7,860 nucleotides of DNA, from the NCBI GenBank assembly GCA_002067855.1, contig MVQS01000254.1, positions 1 through 7,860 of the forward strand, read 5' to 3'. Shown here in pieces: positions 5,446 to 7,860 of the stretch (position 1 is the first letter of the stretch; every line of letters starts with the position of its first letter). A program made the translations under genes and the position numbers. Source of the DNA: Syntrophaceae bacterium PtaB.Bin038 (GTDB lineage: Bacteria; Desulfobacterota; Syntrophia; Syntrophales; UBA2192). The notes beneath the pieces are model-generated. The model saw only the letters and a list, made by a program, of their open reading frames with translations. It was not told where the DNA came from and did not search any database.

Positions 5446-5496
5446 GGCCGTAATGGAAGGGCAGGGGAACGCGGCAAACGAGGCGGGAGGCGGGCC

Positions 5497-6000
5497 GTGA
5501 GCACACCCGTCATTGCATATCTGGGTATTGGAAGTAACCTCGGGGACCCGGCGGGGAACTGCCGGGAGGCGCTCCGGCGGGTCTCGACCCTGAAAGGATC
5601 GGAGGTGCTGCGCCGGTCCTCCCTTTACCGGACGGAGCCGGTCGGAGTCGGGGCACAGGGCTGGTTCGTCAACGGGGTGGCGGAGATCCGGACGGCCTTC
5701 CCCGCGGTGCAGCTGCTCAAGGCGCTGCAATGGATCGAGCACTCGATGGGCCGCGAGAGAACCGAGCGCTGGGGGCCGCGGGTCATCGACATCGACATCC
5801 TTCTGTTCGGGCAGGAGATCGTGAACTCGGAGAGCCTGGTCATCCCCCACCCGGAGATGCACAGGCGCCGGTTCGTCCTCGAGCCCATGAACGAAATTGC
5901 GCCCTACGTCATCCACCCGCTCTTCGGCGTGTCGATGAAGGGGCTGCTCGACCGTCTCGAGGATCGTCACGCCGTGGAACGGATCGGGGGGGACTGGTAG
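5497..6000 (+). CDS. folK: 2-amino-4-hydroxy-6-hydroxymethyldihydropteridine pyrophosphokinase (HPPK)
   Basis: Transfers pyrophosphate from ATP to 6-hydroxymethyl-7,8-dihydropterin, the step before dihydropteroate synthase in folate synthesis; cytosolic. The 167-residue product has normal HPPK length. It opens with AYLGIGSNLGD, followed by SSLYRTEPVG and the pterin-side FVNGV. The HPPK signature RWGPRVIDIDILLFG carries the two magnesium-binding aspartates Asp98 and Asp100 (E. coli Asp95 and Asp97). The C-terminal IPHPEMHRRRFVLEPMNEIAP is also typical. The start is GTG at 5497, with GGGAGG at 5485-5490 six bases upstream. No other folate gene is visible nearby. The next small gene starts five bases after its stop, implying co-transcription and probably translational coupling. 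Confidence 0.97.
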   Translation: MSTPVIAYLGIGSNLGDPAGNCREALRRVSTLKGSEVLRRSSLYRTEPVGVGAQGWFVNGVAEIRTAFPAVQLLKALQWIEHSMGRERTERWGPRVIDIDILLFGQEIVNSESLVIPHPEMHRRRFVLEPMNEIAPYVIHPLFGVSMKGLLDRLEDRHAVERIGGDW

Positions 6001-6005
6001 AAGAC

Positions 6006-6272
6006 ATGATACGGTTCATCGTCATCGGCATCGTCCTCATTCTCGCGTACCTTCTGCTGAAGAGGTTTCTCTTCCCCTCGGGACGCATCGGCGGCCGGCG
6101 GCGCGACGAGAGGAAGATCCGCGGCGAGGATCTGGTGGAGGACCCCTGCTGCCACACCTACGTGCCCGTCAGCGAGGCGTTCCGGGTGAGGGAGGGTGGA
6201 AAAACGCTTTATTTCTGCAGTGAGGAGTGCTACAAAACGTTCCGAGACAAGGGCGGACACATCCCCGACTGA
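6006..6272 (+). CDS. Small membrane-anchored YHS/TRASH-like cysteine protein
   Basis: An 88-residue product with one predicted N-terminal membrane helix (about residues 2-18, IRFIVIGIVLILAYLLL), a strongly basic juxtamembrane stretch (residues 27-39, many Arg) and a small cysteine domain. The domain reads DPCCHTYVP (Cys48, Cys49, His50), then about 20 residues on YFCSEECYKTF (Cys71, Cys75). This arrangement is typical of YHS/TRASH-type putative metal-binding modules and resembles the small PP0621-like proteins. The basic stretch after the helix suggests a cytoplasmic C-terminus. The ATG at 6006 is five bases after the folK stop, with no strong Shine-Dalgarno, suggesting coupling to folK. The same frame is open further upstream across folK, but that part is antisense-like shadow sequence. 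Metal binding is inferred from the cysteines; the ligand and role are unknown. Confidence 0.78.
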   Translation: MIRFIVIGIVLILAYLLLKRFLFPSGRIGGRRRDERKIRGEDLVEDPCCHTYVPVSEAFRVREGGKTLYFCSEECYKTFRDKGGHIPD

Positions 6273-6290
6273 ACCCCCTTCCGACTGACC

Positions 6291-6308
6291 CCTGTCGTTT
6301 CCGACGGG
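6291..6308 (+). other. Small hairpin between the YHS-like gene and transaldolase
   Basis: CCTGTCG at 6291-6297 can pair with CGACGGG at 6302-6308 (seven pairs, one G-U) around a tttc tetraloop. No T-run follows, so it is unlikely to terminate transcription by itself. The rest of this 71-base gap shows only the transaldolase ribosome binding site, GGAGG at 6335-6339. Confidence 0.4.
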
Positions 6309-6343
6309 ATCATCTGCCGTGATTTCAATGACCTGGAGGCTGC

Positions 6344-6988
6344 ATGAAGTTCTTTATCGATTCGGCGAACATCAACGAGATCAGGGAGGCGCTGAGCCTC
6401 GGCATGTGCGACGGCGTGACGACGAACCCGAGCCTGGTGGCCCGGGAAAAGAGACCGTTCAACGACGTGGTGAGGGAGATCCTGGGAGCGGTGCCCGGCC
6501 CCGTGAGCCTCGAGGTGGTCAGCCTCGATGCGGCGGGCATGGTGACCGAGGCGAAAAAGCTCGTTGAGCTGGGCGGCAACGTGGTGATCAAGGTTCCGCT
6601 CACGACGGAAGGGCTCAAGGCGACGAAAATCCTCTCCGGGGACGGCATCGACGTGAACCAGACGCTCGTGTTCTCGCCGGTCCAGGCCCTCATGGCGGCC
6701 AAGGCGGGCGCTGCCTACGTGAGCCCCTTCGTGGGGCGGCTCGACGACGTGGCCCAGAACGGCATGGAACTGGTGGAGCGGATCCTGGCCATTTACGACC
6801 ACTACGGGTTTTCGACGGAGGTCATCGTGGCCAGCGTGCGCCACCCCATGCACGTCCTGCAGGCGGCCATGCTGGGCGCCGACATCGCCACGATCCCCTT
6901 CAACGTCATCGCCCAGCTTGCCAGGCATCCCCTGACCGACGCCGGGATCGAGAAGTTCCTGGCGGATTGGAAGAAGGTCCCGAAATAG
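6344..6988 (+). CDS. tal: Transaldolase, small (TalC/MipB-type) subfamily
   Basis: Class I aldolase of the short transaldolase / fructose-6-phosphate aldolase family (214 residues; usual 210-225). It is predicted to transfer dihydroxyacetone units between sedoheptulose-7-phosphate and glyceraldehyde-3-phosphate in the non-oxidative pentose phosphate pathway. Motifs: FFIDSAN, GVTTNPSLV, the Schiff-base lysine Lys83 in VVIKVPLT, NQTLVFSPVQALMAAKAGAAYVSPFVGRLDD, and ASVRHPMHV. Two positions help separate activities: Glu57 (SLEV) and Phe129 (SPFVGR) occupy the places where E. coli fructose-6-phosphate aldolase has Gln59 and Tyr131. These favour transaldolase. The ATG at 6344 follows GGAGG by four bases and starts at the family N-terminus. 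pgsA follows 12 bases after its stop, so the two are probably co-transcribed. Confidence 0.95.
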   Translation: MKFFIDSANINEIREALSLGMCDGVTTNPSLVAREKRPFNDVVREILGAVPGPVSLEVVSLDAAGMVTEAKKLVELGGNVVIKVPLTTEGLKATKILSGDGIDVNQTLVFSPVQALMAAKAGAAYVSPFVGRLDDVAQNGMELVERILAIYDHYGFSTEVIVASVRHPMHVLQAAMLGADIATIPFNVIAQLARHPLTDAGIEKFLADWKKVPK

Positions 6989-7000
6989 ACGGGGTCCGTG

Positions 7001-7618
7001 ATGGAAAAAGCCGTGATCCTGATCGACCTGCTCAAACGGTATTTCGACCGGCTGCCGATTCGCGCCGAGAACCGGAGGATCCTCAACCTCCCCAACGCCA
7101 TCACGCTTCTGCGCATCGGGATTCTCCCGGTGCTCTTCCTGATCCTGCTGGAGCCGGGGGAGGCCATGAGCCTCGCCATCGCGATCCTCTTCATCCTCGC
7201 GGCCCTGACGGACCTGCTCGACGGCTACGTCGCGAGGCGCTACAACATCGTGACCCGTATCGGCAAGCTGCTGGACCCCATCGCCGACAAGATCATCATG
7301 AGTGCGGCCCTGGTGCTGCTGATCCCCGTGGGGAGGGCTCCGGCGTGGGTCGTGGCGCTCATGGTCATGCGCGACTTCGCGGTCGACGGCCTGCGCAGTA
7401 TGGCCGCCGCCGAGGGGCACGTCATCGAGGCAAGCCGTCTCGGGAAGTACAAGACGGTCTGCCAGATCATCGCCGTATCGGCGCTCATCATCCACTACCC
7501 CATTTTCGGCATCGACGCTTTGAGCATCGGCACGGCGTTTCTCTACGTCGCCCTGGCCCTGTCGCTGTGGTCGGGGTTCGATTACCTGGTGAAGTTCTAC
7601 CGCACCACCCTGGTGTAG
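7001..7618 (+). CDS. pgsA: CDP-diacylglycerol-glycerol-3-phosphate 3-phosphatidyltransferase
   Basis: Integral membrane enzyme of the CDP-alcohol phosphatidyltransferase family, predicted to make phosphatidylglycerophosphate, precursor of phosphatidylglycerol and cardiolipin. The family signature is intact: Asp71-x2-Asp74-Gly75-x2-Ala78-Arg79-x8-Gly88-x3-Asp92-x3-Asp96, with the metal-binding aspartates. Several hydrophobic segments are visible (about 33-50, 56-72, 98-110, 114-126, 153-166 and 174-192). The PgsA-typical start NLPNAITLLRIG begins only at residue 29, so there is an amphipathic, basic N-terminal extension of about 28 residues. I chose ATG 7001, which has GGGG at 6991-6994; an adjacent GTG at 6998 adds one residue and cannot be excluded. 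Phosphatidylserine synthase and cardiolipin synthase share the signature, but GKLLDPIADK fits PgsA best. It is the last gene before the terminator. Confidence 0.92.
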   Translation: MEKAVILIDLLKRYFDRLPIRAENRRILNLPNAITLLRIGILPVLFLILLEPGEAMSLAIAILFILAALTDLLDGYVARRYNIVTRIGKLLDPIADKIIMSAALVLLIPVGRAPAWVVALMVMRDFAVDGLRSMAAAEGHVIEASRLGKYKTVCQIIAVSALIIHYPIFGIDALSIGTAFLYVALALSLWSGFDYLVKFYRTTLV

Positions 7619-7651
7619 CCGCGGGGCGGCCGTGAACGAAGTGGCAGAAGC

Positions 7652-7670
7652 GAAAGATTGATGATCTTTC
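7652..7670 (+). other. Hairpin and palindrome between pgsA and the terminator
   Basis: GAAAGAT at 7652-7658 is exactly complementary to ATCTTTC at 7664-7670 around a 5-base loop. It overlaps a second inverted repeat, TTCTGG at 7668-7673 and CCAGAA at 7675-7680, with one central base. Both lie just before the terminator. They may be part of the 3' end structure of the pgsA transcript; the second is too tight to form an RNA hairpin and would act, if at all, as a DNA palindrome. Confidence 0.4.
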
Positions 7671-7689
7671 TGGTCCAGAAACAAGAAAC

Positions 7690-7715
7690 GCCCCCTGCCG
7701 GAAGGGGGCTTTTTT
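7690..7715. terminator. Rho-independent terminator shared by convergent genes
   Basis: GCCCCCT at 7690-7696 pairs with AGGGGGC at 7703-7709 around a 6-base loop, directly followed by six T residues (7710-7715) on the + strand. This is a textbook intrinsic terminator for the run ending in pgsA. On the minus strand the same stem is followed by a looser T-rich stretch (gtttcttgttt), so it may also end the transcript of the minus-strand gene whose stop is at 7729. Confidence 0.92.
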
Positions 7716-7728
7716 ATTGTCACCCTTG

Positions 7729-7860
7729 TCACTTGGCCACTTTGCCGTCGGAAACGGCGGCCTGTCGGCCGCGTTTCCAGGATGCGTCCGCTTCCGCGTA
7801 GCCCTCGATCATCGTGCGCTCGATGGCGAGGCGCATCTCCTCGAAGCTCTTCTCGTCGAG
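7729..7860 (-). CDS. 3' end of an unidentified minus-strand gene
   Basis: On the minus strand the frame is open from the window edge (7860) to a TGA at 7731-7729, giving the last 43 residues of a protein, from LDEKSFEEMRLAIERTMIEG to the end SDGKVAK. About 86 percent of codons end in G or C (37 of 43), matching the codon preference of the genes in this window, and the + strand frames over the same bases are not coding-like. The gene converges on pgsA and the shared terminator lies 13 bases past its stop, which supports a real gene end. The piece is charged, mostly helix-forming and has no membrane segment. I do not recognise the family. Confidence 0.68.
   Translation of the reverse strand, partial: LDEKSFEEMRLAIERTMIEGYAEADASWKRGRQAAVSDGKVAK

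Noticed and set aside
5730..6005. Longer start for the small YHS-like protein overlapping folK
   Set aside because: The upstream part is Arg/His/Pro-rich shadow of folK. The ATG at 6006 begins exactly with a membrane helix and sits right after the folK stop.
6230..7732. Long minus-strand open frame (500 codons) antisense to tal and pgsA
   Set aside because: The + strand genes have complete family motifs over this span. The antisense frame is His/Arg/Asp-rich with no recognisable domain, as expected for the shadow of GC-rich codons.
7661..7801. Short + strand ORF running through the terminator
   Set aside because: It reads through the terminator stem and T-run and has no ribosome binding site; the minus-strand frame explains the coding bias beyond 7729.

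Overview
The window looks like a piece of chromosome from a GC-rich anaerobic bacterium, most likely a member of the Desulfobacterota (former Deltaproteobacteria, near Syntrophus/Syntrophobacter-like lineages). This is an inference from three things: the use of LL-diaminopimelate aminotransferase (DapL) in place of the DapD/DapC/DapE route, the clustering lysA-dapF-dapA-dapB-dapL-folK that I associate with that group, and the strong G/C preference at third codon positions. No phage, plasmid or transposase gene is visible.

From left to right: a 5'-truncated lysA (2-1120), dapF (1220-2053), dapA (2230-3117), dapB (3252-4058), dapL (4194-5363), folK (5497-6000), a small membrane-anchored YHS/TRASH-like cysteine protein (6006-6272), a small transaldolase (6344-6988) and pgsA (7001-7618). 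All are on the + strand. A rho-independent terminator (7690-7715) closes the run. On the other side the 3' end of an unidentified minus-strand gene (7729-7860) converges on the same terminator.

The first five genes encode every step from aspartate semialdehyde plus pyruvate to lysine: DapA makes hydroxytetrahydrodipicolinate, DapB reduces it to tetrahydrodipicolinate, DapL aminates that in one step to LL-diaminopimelate, DapF epimerises it to the meso form used for peptidoglycan, and LysA decarboxylates meso-DAP to lysine. FolK (folate pterin branch), transaldolase (pentose phosphates) and PgsA (phosphatidylglycerol) are housekeeping neighbours with no direct link to lysine.

The most unusual content is between the genes. 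Each of the five gaps from lysA to folK (99-176 bases) holds an array of degenerate 7- or 8-base tandem repeats. Four of the arrays are arranged as two inverted arms around a short centre; one (dapA-dapB) has a single arm. There are three sequence families: NNNCAGG/CCTGNNN (lysA-dapF and dapL-folK, nearly identical in layout), AAGGCNN (dapA-dapB half element and dapB-dapL full element) and GAAGTTNN (dapF-dapA). The much tighter gaps after folK (5, 71 and 12 bases) have none. In addition, a perfect 11-bp hairpin follows dapA, and a 13-bp perfect inverted repeat holds the dapB stop codon in its loop. I see no lysine riboswitch, tRNA, rRNA or CRISPR array. The genes are conventional; the repeat system is the part worth following up.
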